Shown piece after piece: positions 18,203 through 27,076 of a DNA stretch of 64,000 nucleotides. The notes beneath the pieces were generated by a model that ran no database searches, was not told where the DNA came from, and was given only the letters and a program-made list of their open reading frames with translations. Every line of letters begins with the position of its first letter. Positions within the stretch are counted from its first letter, which is position 1. Source of the DNA: RYN-230 sp036497945 (GTDB lineage: Bacteria; Actinomycetota; Actinomycetes; Streptosporangiales; Streptosporangiaceae); the NCBI GenBank assembly GCA_036497945.1, contig DASXIN010000155.1:1-64000 (forward strand), in the 5' to 3' direction. A program made the translations under genes and the position numbers.

Positions 18203-18853
18203 CTAGCGGCTGGTGAGGCCGGCTTCGTGGGCGAGCAGTCCGGCCTGCGTCCGGTTGGCACAGCCGAGCTTGTCCAGCATCCGCGACACGTAGCCCTTGA
18301 CCGTGGCTTCGGAGAGGTAGAGGCGCGCCGCGATCTGCGCGTTCGACAGGCCGTCGCCCAGGCCGGTGAGTACCTCGGTCTCCCGCTCGGTGAGCGATCC
18401 GACCAGGCGCTGCGCACGGTCCCGGGCCGAGTCGCGGTCGGCCGACGCGGCGACCAGCCGCTGCGCGGCCACCGGCGACAGCACCGTGTGCCCTTCGGCG
18501 GCCACCTGCACCAGCCCGATCAGGTCCTCCGGCGGCGTGGACTTGACCAGGAACCCGGCGGCGCCCGCGCGGAGCGCGCGCAGCACGTACTGGTCGGCGT
18601 CGAACGTGGTCAGCACGACCACGGCGGGCGGGCCGTCCAGCTTGGTGATCCGCTCGGTCGCGGCGATCCCGTCCAGGCCCGGCATCCGCAGGTCCATCAG
18701 CACCACATCGGGCCGGCTCCGGATGACCGCCTCGACACCAGCCGCACCGTCATGCGCCTCGTCCACCACCTCGACGGTGCCGGCCGAACCGAGAATCGTG
18801 CGCAGGTGGGCGCAGACCATCGGCTCGTCATCCACCACGACAACCCGGATCAC
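18203..18853 (-). CDS. NarL/LuxR-family response regulator
   Basis: The receiver domain has the acidic pair (VVVDDEPMV), the phosphoacceptor Asp in DVVLMDLRMPG (about residue 54), Thr in VVLTTFDAD and the conserved Lys in GFLVKS. A GerE-type helix-turn-helix follows (LTERETEVLTGLGDGLSNAQIAARLYLSEATVKGYVSRML). The length of 216 residues is standard. Its GTG start overlaps the TGA of the kinase gene by four bases, so the pair is coupled. The divergent ABC exporter is a likely target. Confidence 0.95.
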   Translation of the reverse strand: MIRVVVVDDEPMVCAHLRTILGSAGTVEVVDEAHDGAAGVEAVIRSRPDVVLMDLRMPGLDGIAATERITKLDGPPAVVVLTTFDADQYVLRALRAGAAGFLVKSTPPEDLIGLVQVAAEGHTVLSPVAAQRLVAASADRDSARDRAQRLVGSLTERETEVLTGLGDGLSNAQIAARLYLSEATVKGYVSRMLDKLGCANRTQAGLLAHEAGLTSR

Positions 18854-20121
18854 GACGTCAGGCCCACCGATTCCGCAGTCGGCACGTAGGCGGGCAGAAC
18901 TACCTCGACGCAGAACCCGCCGTCCGGTTCGGGCCCGGCGCGGAGCGTGCCGTGCACCAGTTCGATGCGCTGCCGCAGGTTGGCCAGGCCCAGCCCCGAG
19001 CCGGTCCCGGCCAGCACCGGGTCAGCCAGTACCGGCCCAGCCAGGTCCTGGTCAGCCAGGCCGTTGCGGCCGGCCGGCGGGCCGTTGCGCACGCTCAGCC
19101 GCAGCTGCGCCGGGTCGTAACCGACCCGCACGGTGACCGGGGCGCCGGGCGCGTGCTTGCGCACGTTGGTCAGCGCCTCCCGGACGACCCGGTAGGCGGT
19201 ACGGCTGACCACCGGCGAGGCGAGCGCCGGGTCGCCGTCCTCGATCAGCTGCACCGGGGAGCCGACCGCGGTCGACTCGGCGGCCAGCGCGGCGAAGTCC
19301 GCGGCCGATGGGGCCGACGGGGACTCGTCTCCCTCCGGTGCGGTGCGCAGGATGCCGACCAGGTCGCGCAGTTCGTCCAGGGCCTGGCAGCCGGCCGCCC
19401 GCAGGTCTTCCGCCGCCTGCCGGGTGGCCTCGTCCTTGGCCGTCATCCGCAGCGCGCCCGCCTGGAGCACCATCAGGCTGACCCGGTGCGTCACCACGTC
19501 GTGCATCTCGCCGGCCAGCCGGGCGCGTTCCTCGGCCCGGGCCTGCCCGGCCAGCAGGTGCTGCTCCCGCTCGGCCCGTTCGGCCCGCTCGGTCAGCGCC
19601 TGCACCAGCCGCCGCCGGGCGACGAAGTACAGCCCCACCAGCGGCCCGACCGCCGTGCGGAGCAGCCCGATCGTGATCACCGTGACCGACGGCTGCCACG
19701 GCCGCGCGGCGATGACGCTGAGGATGGCCACGGCGATCAACGCGGCCCGCCGGTCCCGTGCGTAGAAGATTCCGTACGCGGCCAGGACGGTCGCGAAGGG
19801 TGCCCAGACGTTCTCGGCGTGGGCCGGGGTCAGCACTCCCGCCGGATAGATGAGCAGCGTCACGGCCAGGGTGAACGCGGCCAGGATCCCGATGACCGTG
19901 ATCGGCGCCTTGCGGCGGACGGCCAGCGAGGCGCAGGCGACCGCCTGCACGCCGAGCAAGGTCCAAGCCAGCGGGTCAGGGTGGGCCGGCCACCAGCTGG
20001 AGCCGATCAGGGTCAAGGCCGTGTCGAGCAGCACGAAGAACACGGCGAGCGCCACGTCGACCGCGACCCAGTGCCGGTTGAACCACCGCTCTTCGCACCC
20101 CATGAGCTCACGGTATGCCAT
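18850..20121 (-). CDS. NarL-type sensor histidine kinase
   Basis: Several membrane helices occupy about residues 15-165 (ALAVFFVLLDTALTLIG, ITVIGILAAFTLAVTLLIYP and others) with almost no extracellular domain. The HisKA_3 dimerisation helix follows with the phosphoacceptor His in LAGEMHDVVTHRVSLMV, then an ATPase with GSGLGLANLRQRIELVHG. A short imperfect repeat (LADQDLAGPVLADPVLAG) is inserted just before the G2 box. Such kinases often sense membrane-active compounds and work with DrrAB-type exporters. The start is uncertain: ATG 20121 or, with a slightly better context, ATG 20103. Confidence 0.92.
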   Translation of the reverse strand: MAYRELMGCEERWFNRHWVAVDVALAVFFVLLDTALTLIGSSWWPAHPDPLAWTLLGVQAVACASLAVRRKAPITVIGILAAFTLAVTLLIYPAGVLTPAHAENVWAPFATVLAAYGIFYARDRRAALIAVAILSVIAARPWQPSVTVITIGLLRTAVGPLVGLYFVARRRLVQALTERAERAEREQHLLAGQARAEERARLAGEMHDVVTHRVSLMVLQAGALRMTAKDEATRQAAEDLRAAGCQALDELRDLVGILRTAPEGDESPSAPSAADFAALAAESTAVGSPVQLIEDGDPALASPVVSRTAYRVVREALTNVRKHAPGAPVTVRVGYDPAQLRLSVRNGPPAGRNGLADQDLAGPVLADPVLAGTGSGLGLANLRQRIELVHGTLRAGPEPDGGFCVEVVLPAYVPTAESVGLTS

Positions 20122-20270
20122 CGTGGCGGCCAGGCCCCGGCCCGCGAAACCATCGTCGGATCAGGACCCTACGAAAGTCGCATCCCGACCTGACGGGCCC
20201 GCCTTTCGGCGGTCCAGGACGCGACTCCTCGCCCTGCCACCGGCCGGCCCCGCTCCGGTGCACTGAGCAC

Positions 20271-20455
20271 ATGCAGACGACACCGAGCCTCACCGAGGCC
20301 ACCCCACAGCTGGGCCGCTACCAGATCGACCCGGGCGGCTCCTCCGTCACGTTCCGCACCCGGCACCTGTTCGGGCGTTCGGCGTGACCGCGTCCCGCGG
20401 GCTGGCCGGGCGCTACCTCGACGTGGCCGTGGAGGTCCGGTGCGTGCGCAGCTGA
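20271..20455 (+). pseudogene. yceI-family remnant with internal deletion
   Basis: The first 35 codons read as the start of a YceI lipid-binding protein (GRYQIDPGGSSVTFRTRHLFG). After 20380 the next frame reads AFGVTASRGLAGRYLDVAVEVR, which is the C-terminal end of the same family. About 120 residues between them are missing and the two ends are out of frame, leaving a stop at 20387. The remnant ends inside the first codons of the ABC ATPase gene. Confidence 0.75.
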
Positions 20456-21435
20456 CCGCCGAGACCAGCCCGATCAGCACGGCCACCTCGGCCGGCCCGG
20501 ATCAGCTGGACGCGCTCACCGTGGCCGGGCTGCACAAGAGCTACGGCCCGGTAGCGGCCGTCCGCGGCGTGAGCTTCACCGTCCGCCGCGGCGAGATCTT
20601 CGCGCTGCTCGGCCCGAACGGAGCGGGCAAGACCACCATCCTGGAGATCCTGGAAGGGTTCCGCACCCGGGACGCGGGCCGGGTCGACGTGCTCGGCATC
20701 GACCCCGGTGACCGGGCCAGCGGCCGGGCGCTCCGGGAGCGGATCGGGCTGGTGCTACAGGACATCGCGGTCGAGCCCTACCTGACCGTCCGGGAGACCG
20801 TCGCGCGCAACGCGGGCTACTACCCCGCCCCGCGCGACGTCGGTGAGGTGATCGCGCTGGTCGGCCTGGCCAGGCAGGCCAGGCAGAAGGTGCGCAGCCT
20901 GTCCGGCGGGCAGAAGCGGCGGCTGGACCTCGCGCTGGGCCTGGTGGGTCGCCCGGAACTGCTGTTCCTGGATGAGCCGACCACCGGCTTCGACCCGGCC
21001 GCCCGCCGCGAGGCCTGGGACGTGGTGCGCGGCCTGCGCACGCAGGGCACCACGGTCGTGCTCACCACGCACTACATGGACGAAGCCCAGGCGCTGGCCG
21101 ACCGGCTGGCGGTGATCTCGGCGGGCCAGGTGGTGGCCGAGGGCACCCCGGCCGGCATCGGCGGGCGGGACCAGGCCCAGGCCCGCATCCGCTTCGCCCT
21201 GCCGGACGGGTGCCGGCCCGCCGACCTGCCGCTCGACGCAGAGACGGCCGGCGACGGCCTGGTCACCATCGAGACCGCGGAGCCGACGGGGGCGCTGCAC
21301 GTTCTCACCGAGTGGGCGCTGCGCCGGAGCGCGGTGCTGGCCGGGCTCACTGTGGACCAGCCCAGCCTGGAAGACGTCTACCTGCGCCTCACCGGAGACG
21401 GCGGGACGGCCGGCCGCAGCGAAAGGAGCACGTGA
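20440..21435 (+). CDS. ABC transporter ATP-binding protein (DrrA type)
   Basis: The ATPase domain has Walker A GPNGAGKTT, a Q-loop (LVLQDIAVEPYLTV), the signature LSGGQKRRLDLALGL, Walker B LLFLDEPTTGFD and the H-loop TTHYMDEAQ. The C-terminal part of about 90 residues matches the DrrA/CcmA extension. The 331-residue product pairs with the permease that follows, giving an ABC-2 drug or lipid exporter. The GTG start at 20440 lies within the end of the yceI remnant. The divergent two-component system is the probable regulator. Confidence 0.93.
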   Translation: MRAQLTAETSPISTATSAGPDQLDALTVAGLHKSYGPVAAVRGVSFTVRRGEIFALLGPNGAGKTTILEILEGFRTRDAGRVDVLGIDPGDRASGRALRERIGLVLQDIAVEPYLTVRETVARNAGYYPAPRDVGEVIALVGLARQARQKVRSLSGGQKRRLDLALGLVGRPELLFLDEPTTGFDPAARREAWDVVRGLRTQGTTVVLTTHYMDEAQALADRLAVISAGQVVAEGTPAGIGGRDQAQARIRFALPDGCRPADLPLDAETAGDGLVTIETAEPTGALHVLTEWALRRSAVLAGLTVDQPSLEDVYLRLTGDGGTAGRSERST

Positions 21436-22217
21436 TGGCGACCGTCACCCATCGGGCCCGGCGGCACGAAGCCGCGCTGGCCTGGCATCAGGTCCGTTAT
21501 GAGCAGCTGTCGTTCTGGCGCAACCCGCAGAGCGCGTTCTTCACGTTCGTCTTCCCGGTCGTGATCATCGTGATCTTCGGCGCGCTGTTCCGCGCCGGCG
21601 GGCGCAGCTCCTACTTCTACGGGCTGTCCGCGCTGCAGTACTACGTGCCGACGATCGCGGCCATGTCCGTGCTTGGCTCCTGCTACAGCCAGCTGGCCAT
21701 CGTGCTGGCCACCCGGCGGCAGGAAGGCATCCTCAAGCGGGTCCGGGCCACGCCGCTGCCCGCGTGGGGGTACTTCCTCGGCCTGCTGGCGCACTGCATC
21801 CTGGTCAGCGTCGTGGACGTCGCGCTGATCGTCGCCGTCGGCCGGCTGTTCGGCGTGCCGCTGCCTACGCACTGGGCCGCGATCGCGGCGACCCTGGTGC
21901 TCGCCGCGGCCTGCTTCTGCGCGCTGGGCGTGGCCGTGGCCTCGCTGATCCGCAACGCCGAGGCCGCCCCCGCGGTGGTACAGCTCATCCTGTTCCCGCT
22001 GCTGTTCCTGTCCGGCACCTACCTGCCGATCCACTCCCAGATGCTGAACCGGGTGTCCGGCCTGCTGCCGGTGCGCCCGCTCAACCAGGCCCTGCTCGGC
22101 CCGTTCGCCCAGCACACCGGCGTCAACTGGCACAGCCTGGCCGTGCTGGCCGCATGGGGCGCGATCGGCGCGCTGGTCGCCATCCGGCGGTTCCGTTGGG
22201 CGCCCCGGCCGCGGTGA
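21435..22217 (+). CDS. ABC-2 type permease (DrrB type)
   Basis: The 260-residue protein has six predicted membrane helices (for example FFTFVFPVVIIVIFGALF and VVQLILFPLLFLSGTYLP), with the ABC-2 signature LFPLLFLSGTYLPI near residues 190-205. The ATG at 21435 shares one base with the stop of the ATPase gene and is preceded by GAAAGGAG, so the two subunits are made together. A much longer open frame from 21210 in this phase is only read-through upstream of the true start. Confidence 0.93.
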   Translation: MATVTHRARRHEAALAWHQVRYEQLSFWRNPQSAFFTFVFPVVIIVIFGALFRAGGRSSYFYGLSALQYYVPTIAAMSVLGSCYSQLAIVLATRRQEGILKRVRATPLPAWGYFLGLLAHCILVSVVDVALIVAVGRLFGVPLPTHWAAIAATLVLAAACFCALGVAVASLIRNAEAAPAVVQLILFPLLFLSGTYLPIHSQMLNRVSGLLPVRPLNQALLGPFAQHTGVNWHSLAVLAAWGAIGALVAIRRFRWAPRPR

Positions 22218-22232
22218 CAGCCGACCGAGACG

Positions 22233-22261
22233 CCGTCCGCTGCCTACCCGGCAGCGGACGG
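22233..22261. terminator. Hairpin between the ABC permease and sigma factor genes
   Basis: A perfect 12-bp stem (22233-22244 with 22250-22261) with a 5-base loop lies between convergent genes. Its right arm covers the last codons of the sigma factor gene. Confidence 0.6.
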
Positions 22262-23221
22262 GTACTCAGGCGGCAGGCCGAACGACGTGAACCGGCCCGG
22301 GTCGGCGAACGCGACGATCCGGGCGATGCCGGTCGCGGTGAGCGTGAGCACCTCCAGCGCGTGCGCCAGGTACACGCCGTGCTCGCCGAGCCGGTAGACG
22401 GCGAACGCAGGCTGCCCGTTCGCGGTTACCGGCAGCAGCCGCAGGTCCCCCGGCTCGGTGAACAGCTTCGACCCGACGAAGCCCGCCACGGCCTCCCGGC
22501 CGGCGAACCACGTCAGGAACGGCGGCATCTCCAGGACGGCGTCTGCGCGCAGGAGCTCGGCCAGCGCACTGGTGTCGGCGCGCTCGATGGCCGCCGCGAA
22601 CCGTTCCAGCACGGCCCGCTGCGCCGCGTCGTCCGGCTCGGCGAGCTCGTCCTCGGCGGGCATCGCCTGCGCGAGCTGGCTACGGGCGCGACGCAGGGCG
22701 CTGTTGACCGCCGTCGTCGTGGTGTCCAGCAGCTCCGCTACGTCGGCGGCCGACCACTGCAGAACGTCCCGCAGGATCAGGATCGCGCGCTGCCGGGCAG
22801 ACAGGTACTGCAGCGCCGCGACGAAGGCCAGCCTGACACCGGCCCGCGAGGCCGTGACGGCCGCCGGGTCCGCCCGGTCCGCGGTGATCAGCGTGTCGGG
22901 GAGCGGCTGCAGCCACGGCACCTCGGGCGCCGCCTCCAAGCGCGCCTCCGGGTCGTCGGCCGGCCCGCCCAGACCGGACGGCAGCGGCCGGCGGCCGCGC
23001 CGCTCGATCGCGGTCAGGCAGGCATTGGTCGCGATCCGGTACAGCCAGGTCCGCACCGACGACCGGCCCTCGAACCCTTCGTACGATCGCCACGCCCGCA
23101 GGAATGTCTCCTGGACCAGGTCCTCGGCCTCATCCACCGAACCCAGCATCCGGTAGCAGTGAGCCAACAACTCACCGCGGAACCGGGTGGTCAGACCGGT
23201 GAAATCCTCGGTCACCGTCAT
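22244..23221 (-). CDS. ECF sigma factor with SnoaL-like C-terminal domain
   Basis: Region 2 is clear (LLAHCYRMLGSVDEAEDLVQETFLRAWRSY), as is region 4 (LSARQRAILILRDVLQWSAADVAELLDTTTTAVNSALRRAR). The last about 120 residues form an NTF2/SnoaL-like domain (AALERADTSALAELL with PPFLTWFAGREAVAGFV). This layout fits the large ECF groups that lack an anti-sigma gene and use the tail for self-control; no anti-sigma gene is adjacent. I place the start at ATG 23221, which has GGAG 7 bases upstream, rather than TTG 23257. Target promoters are not identifiable from this window. Confidence 0.9.
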   Translation of the reverse strand: MTVTEDFTGLTTRFRGELLAHCYRMLGSVDEAEDLVQETFLRAWRSYEGFEGRSSVRTWLYRIATNACLTAIERRGRRPLPSGLGGPADDPEARLEAAPEVPWLQPLPDTLITADRADPAAVTASRAGVRLAFVAALQYLSARQRAILILRDVLQWSAADVAELLDTTTTAVNSALRRARSQLAQAMPAEDELAEPDDAAQRAVLERFAAAIERADTSALAELLRADAVLEMPPFLTWFAGREAVAGFVGSKLFTEPGDLRLLPVTANGQPAFAVYRLGEHGVYLAHALEVLTLTATGIARIVAFADPGRFTSFGLPPEYPSAAG

Positions 23222-23330
23222 CAGCCACTCCAACTCGTCCCCGTCGGCCAGCGACAACTGGCCCTCTAGGTATAGACCCCGCGACCGACGCAGAATGGTC
23301 GCCCACCCACGAGCGCGTCACAGCCGCTGG

Positions 23331-24806
23331 TCAGCTGGACTGGTCGGGGGCGGCGCCGCCTTTCCACTGCGCGGAGCCGGCGTCCCAGGTGGTGTACGTG
23401 TACGGGTTGTCCAGCACCTTGGTCTCCGGAATGTCAGGGTGCATGCCGGTCCGCCACGCCTCGTCGCCCAGCTGGCCCTGCAGGTACTCGACCGTCCGGG
23501 CCACCTCCTCGCGGGCGCGGCCCAGCGCATCACCCAGCAAACGGCCCTCGTGCTTGACCACCTGGCCGTTCACCACGACCGTGTGCACGTCGCCGCGCTG
23601 CGCCTGGAACGCGACGTGCCCGTACGGGTTGAGCAACGGGAAGCTCACCGGCGAAAAGTCGTTCTTGAGCAGCACCACGTCGGCCTTCTTACCCGGCTCC
23701 AGGCTGCCGGTGACCGCGTCCAGGCCGAGCGCCCGGGCACCGCCGCGGGTGGCCCAGTCCACCACCTGCTCGGCGCGCAGGTGGTGGTGGGTGATGGTCT
23801 CCTGCCGCGCGTGCGCCTCCAGGTGCTCCCGGGACCGGTCCGCGCCCAGCGTGCTGCGCATGGCCGAGAACAGGTCGCCGCTCCACCACACGCTGGTGTC
23901 CATGGACAGCGACACCGGGATGCTGTGCTCGCGCAGCTGCCAGGTGGGCGGGTAGCCCTGGCCGGCGCTCTGCTCGCTCTCGGTGGACACCGAGGCGGTG
24001 CCCCCGGTGGCCGCGATCCGGTTGTAGGAGTCCCGGGTCAGCGTGGCCACGTGCACGTAGATGGTCTGCGGGGTCATGAACCCGTGCTCGTGCATCAGCC
24101 GGATGCCGTCGTCGTTGGTCGCGCCCCACACCCCGGCGTGCGTGGTAACCGGCGCGCCCAAATCCCGGGCCACCTCGAAGGCCGCCTTCTCCGGGAACGT
24201 CGGGTCGCCGGTCACGTCGAACGCCATCTGGAAACCGAGCATGTCATCGGCCGAGCCGAACCGCCGCGCCACGAACGAGCGGAACTCCGGCGCGGCCGAC
24301 CACTCCCACGGCCCCTGCTGGATGTTCCCGTAGGCCAGCACGAACCGGCCGGGCACCGCCTGCAGCGCGTCCACCGCCGCCTCGGCGTGGTCCACCGTCT
24401 GCAGGCCGTGCGACCAGTCCACGGTGGTGGTCACCCCGGCGTCGATCGCTTCCAGCGCGGCCAGCAGGTTGCCCGCGTGGATGTCCTCCGGGCGGAACAC
24501 CTTGCCCCACTGCAGGTAGTACCAGACGAAATACTGGGTCAGCGACCAGTCCGCGCCGTAGCCGCGCATCGCGGTCTGCCACATGTGCCGGTGCGTGTCG
24601 ATCATGCCGGGCATGACGACGCCGCCGGCCGCGTCGATCTCCACCGTGCCCTCGGGCACGGCCAGGCCCGGCCCCGCCGCGGCGATCCGCTCGCCGGTGA
24701 TCAGCACGTCCGCGCCGGGCAGCACGTCGTGTGCGTCGTTCATGGTCAGCACGGTGGCGTTGCGGAACACCACGGACCGGCCGGGCGCGAAATCGGCTGC
24801 GTCCAT
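23331..24806 (-). CDS. Amidohydrolase of the TrzN/AtzB cytosine-deaminase-like family
   Basis: The 491-residue protein has a composite beta-domain and TIM barrel. Metal ligands are visible in PGMIDTHRHMWQT, TTHAGVWG and YVHVATLT. The C-terminal ALGLDAVTGSLEPGKKADVVLLKND is the standard amidohydrolase end. Catalysis would be hydrolytic deamination or dechlorination of a ring compound, or opening of a cyclic amide; the substrate is unknown. ATG 24806 follows GGAGGT by 7 bases. It is divergent from iclR, and a palindrome repeated before the caiB gene sits 47 bases upstream, so it probably belongs to the same regulon. Confidence 0.88.
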   Translation of the reverse strand: MDAADFAPGRSVVFRNATVLTMNDAHDVLPGADVLITGERIAAAGPGLAVPEGTVEIDAAGGVVMPGMIDTHRHMWQTAMRGYGADWSLTQYFVWYYLQWGKVFRPEDIHAGNLLAALEAIDAGVTTTVDWSHGLQTVDHAEAAVDALQAVPGRFVLAYGNIQQGPWEWSAAPEFRSFVARRFGSADDMLGFQMAFDVTGDPTFPEKAAFEVARDLGAPVTTHAGVWGATNDDGIRLMHEHGFMTPQTIYVHVATLTRDSYNRIAATGGTASVSTESEQSAGQGYPPTWQLREHSIPVSLSMDTSVWWSGDLFSAMRSTLGADRSREHLEAHARQETITHHHLRAEQVVDWATRGGARALGLDAVTGSLEPGKKADVVLLKNDFSPVSFPLLNPYGHVAFQAQRGDVHTVVVNGQVVKHEGRLLGDALGRAREEVARTVEYLQGQLGDEAWRTGMHPDIPETKVLDNPYTYTTWDAGSAQWKGGAAPDQSS

Positions 24807-24853
24807 TGCGGACCTCCACTCCGAGGCAGGAACAGGCAGCAGGCAGGAACCTA

Positions 24854-24867
24854 CGGACAACCGTCCG
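24854..24867. promoter_or_regulatory. IclR-type operator, copy 1
   Basis: CGGACAACCGTCCG, a CGGAC-N4-GTCCG palindrome, lies in the divergent amidohydrolase/iclR gap. The identical 14-mer recurs at 25825-25838. Confidence 0.65.
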
Positions 24868-24970
24868 CACCACGGCCAGTTGTCATTAGTCCGGAAGCGT
24901 GGCCGGTCCTGCGGTCGGTGTCAAGACGCTACAGTCGGTGCCGGTATACCCACCGCCGCAGGAGCAGCCC

Positions 24971-25789
24971 ATGGCCCGCCGTGACACCGGCCCCGACTTC
25001 ATCGAGGCGCTGGCCCGCGGCCTCGAAGTGATCCGCGCGTTCCAGCCGCACCAGCCGGTGATGTCGCTGGCCGCGGTGGCGGACGCCGCCGGGCTGTTCC
25101 GGCCGACCGCCCGCCGCATCCTGCTCACCCTGGAGGAACTCGGCTACGTACGCCAGGCCCGGGGCGGCTTCGAGCTCACCCCGCGGGTCCTCGAGCTGGG
25201 CATGACCTACGTGCTGTCGCGCAACCTGTGGGAGGTGGCCCGGCCGCACATGGAAGCCCTGGTCGCGCGGACCCAAGAGTCCTCATCCATCGCCCAGCTG
25301 GACGGCTCGGACATCGTCTACGTGGCCCGGGTCGCGGTGCCGAAGATCATCGCCCTGGCGGTGACCATCGGCACCCGGTTCCCGGCCATGCCGACCTCGC
25401 TGGGCAAGGTGCTGCTGGCCGCGCTGCCGCCGGGCCAGGCCGAGCGGGTGCTGGCCGAGCCGAGCCGGTCCGGCATCGTCCCGCGCTGGCAGCCGGACGC
25501 GGCCGAGCGCGCGGCCGAACTGCGCGAGGTGCGGGCCCGCGGCTGGTCGCTGACCGATGAGCAGCTCGCGGCGGGTATCCGCTCGGTGGCCGCGCCGCTG
25601 CGCGACGGCGACGGGCAGGTGATCGCGGCGCTCAACGTGACCGTGCACGCCGCCGAGACCCCGCTCGACGTGCTCACCGGCGAGTACCTCCCGCTGCTGC
25701 TGCAGACGGCGGGCGCGGTCAGCGCGGACTGGGCCCGGTATCAGGCGGTGCCACAGGTCACCGTCCCGCAGGCGGCCGCGCTGCCTTGA
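24971..25789 (+). CDS. IclR-family regulator (PcaR/PobR-like)
   Basis: The N-terminal winged helix is read in FIEALARGLEVIRAF and VADAAGLFRPTARRILLTLEELGYV (about residues 10-65). An IclR effector domain follows with VARTQESSSIAQLDGSDIVYVARV, IGTRFPAMPTSLGKVLLA and a final SVAAPLRDGDGQVIAALNVTVHA. This pattern, especially the FIxALARGLxVI opening, resembles regulators of protocatechuate and p-hydroxybenzoate catabolism, in agreement with the ring-cleavage genes downstream. The ATG at 24971 has GGAG 6 bases upstream; an earlier start at 24899 has no support. It likely binds the twin palindromes at 24854 and 25825. Confidence 0.93.
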   Translation: MARRDTGPDFIEALARGLEVIRAFQPHQPVMSLAAVADAAGLFRPTARRILLTLEELGYVRQARGGFELTPRVLELGMTYVLSRNLWEVARPHMEALVARTQESSSIAQLDGSDIVYVARVAVPKIIALAVTIGTRFPAMPTSLGKVLLAALPPGQAERVLAEPSRSGIVPRWQPDAAERAAELREVRARGWSLTDEQLAAGIRSVAAPLRDGDGQVIAALNVTVHAAETPLDVLTGEYLPLLLQTAGAVSADWARYQAVPQVTVPQAAALP

Positions 25790-25824
25790 CATGGCCGCGC
25801 CGCCCGCAGCAGACTGCGGAAAAT

Positions 25825-25838
25825 CGGACAACCGTCCG
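25825..25838. promoter_or_regulatory. IclR-type operator, copy 2
   Basis: Exact second copy of CGGACAACCGTCCG, 36 bases before the caiB start codon and 36 bases after the iclR stop. Confidence 0.65.
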
Positions 25839-25874
25839 CCTGCCGGACGGCGCAAGGAGTTGACTGCACCGGCT

Positions 25875-27067
25875 ATGACCGCCCCCACCGCGCCGGACCG
25901 CTCCCCCGATCAAGCCGGCCCGCTGTCCGGCCTGCTGGTCGCCGACTTCTCCCGGGTGCTGGCCGGCCCGTACGCCACCATGCTGCTGGCCGACCTGGGC
26001 GCCGACGTGATCAAAGTGGAGAGCCCGGCCGGGGACGACACCCGGCACTGGGTGCCGCCGGTCACCGGCGACGGCACGTCCACCTACTTCATGGCCATCA
26101 ACCGCAACAAGCGGTCGGTCGCGCTCGACCTGAAGAACGACGAGGACCTGGCCGCCGGGCAGGAACTGGCCCGCCGCGCGGACGTGTTCGTGGAGAACTT
26201 CAAGCCGGGCGGGCTGCGCCAGTTCGGCCTGGACTACGACACGGTCAGCCGGGACAACCCGGCCATCGTGCACGCCTCGATCAGCGGGTTCGGCGCCGGC
26301 CAGGGCAAGGACCTGCCCGGCTACGACCTCATGGTCCAGGCCATGTCCGGGCTGATGAGCCTGACCGGCGACCCGGACGTGCCGCCATTCCGGGCCGGCA
26401 TCTCGGTCTTCGACGTGATCGCCGGCCTGCACACCGGGTTCGGCATCCTGGCCGCGCTGGTGCACCGCGCGGCCACCGGCCAGGGCCAGCACGTCGAGGC
26501 CAACCTGATGTCCTCGGCGCTGTCCGGCATGGTCAACCAGACCAGCGCCTGGGTGGCCGGCGGGGTGGTGCCGCTGCGGATGGCCAACGCGCACCCCAGC
26601 CTGTTCCCGTACGAGCCGCTGCCCACCAAAGACGGCGAACTGATCGTGACGGCCGGCAACGACGCCCAGTTCGGCCGGCTCTGCCAGGTGATCGGCGCGC
26701 CGGAACTGGCCACCGACCCGCGGTTCGCCCGCACGAAGGCCGCACCGCGCACCGCGAAGAGCTCAAACCCCTGCTTACCCAACGCCTGTGCCAGCGCAGC
26801 GCCGCCGAATGGTTCCCGGACCTGATCGCAGCCGGCGTGCCCTGCGGGCCGATCAACACGGTGGCCGGTGGGGTCGACTTCGCCGCCCAGGTCGGCCTGG
26901 AACCGGTGCAGACGGCCGGGCAGGGCGACAGTGCCGTGCCCACGGTGCGTCATCCGCTGGCCTTCTCCCATACTCCGCCGCGCTACGATCTCCCCCCGCC
27001 TAGGCTCGATGAGCACGGCACCCAGGTCCGGGCTTGGCTGGCCAGCCGGCCCGCCGATTCACGTTAG
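25875..27067 (+). pseudogene. CaiB/BaiF CoA-transferase, frameshifted
   Basis: The first frame encodes a typical class III CoA-transferase (LLVADFSRVLAGPYATMLLADLGADVIKVE, with the catalytic Asp region GYDLMVQAMSGLMS) up to about residue 285. From about 26733 homology continues one frame over: HREELKPLLTQRL, AAEWFPDLIAAGVPCGPINTV and the end at 27067. Adding one base near 26731-26735 restores RNEGRTAHREEL. The gene therefore carries a single-base deletion or a sequencing error. Family enzymes move CoA between acids. Here it would activate an aromatic or side-chain acid before ring cleavage or further oxidation. A ribosome site (AAGGAG) is 15 bases before the ATG. Confidence 0.85.
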
Positions 27068-27076
27068 GGAGCGGCC

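Noticed and set aside
21210..21434. N-terminal extension of the ABC permease reaching back to 21210
   Set aside because: It overlaps the ATPase gene in another frame. The ATG at 21435 has GAAAGGAG upstream and the usual TGATG coupling.
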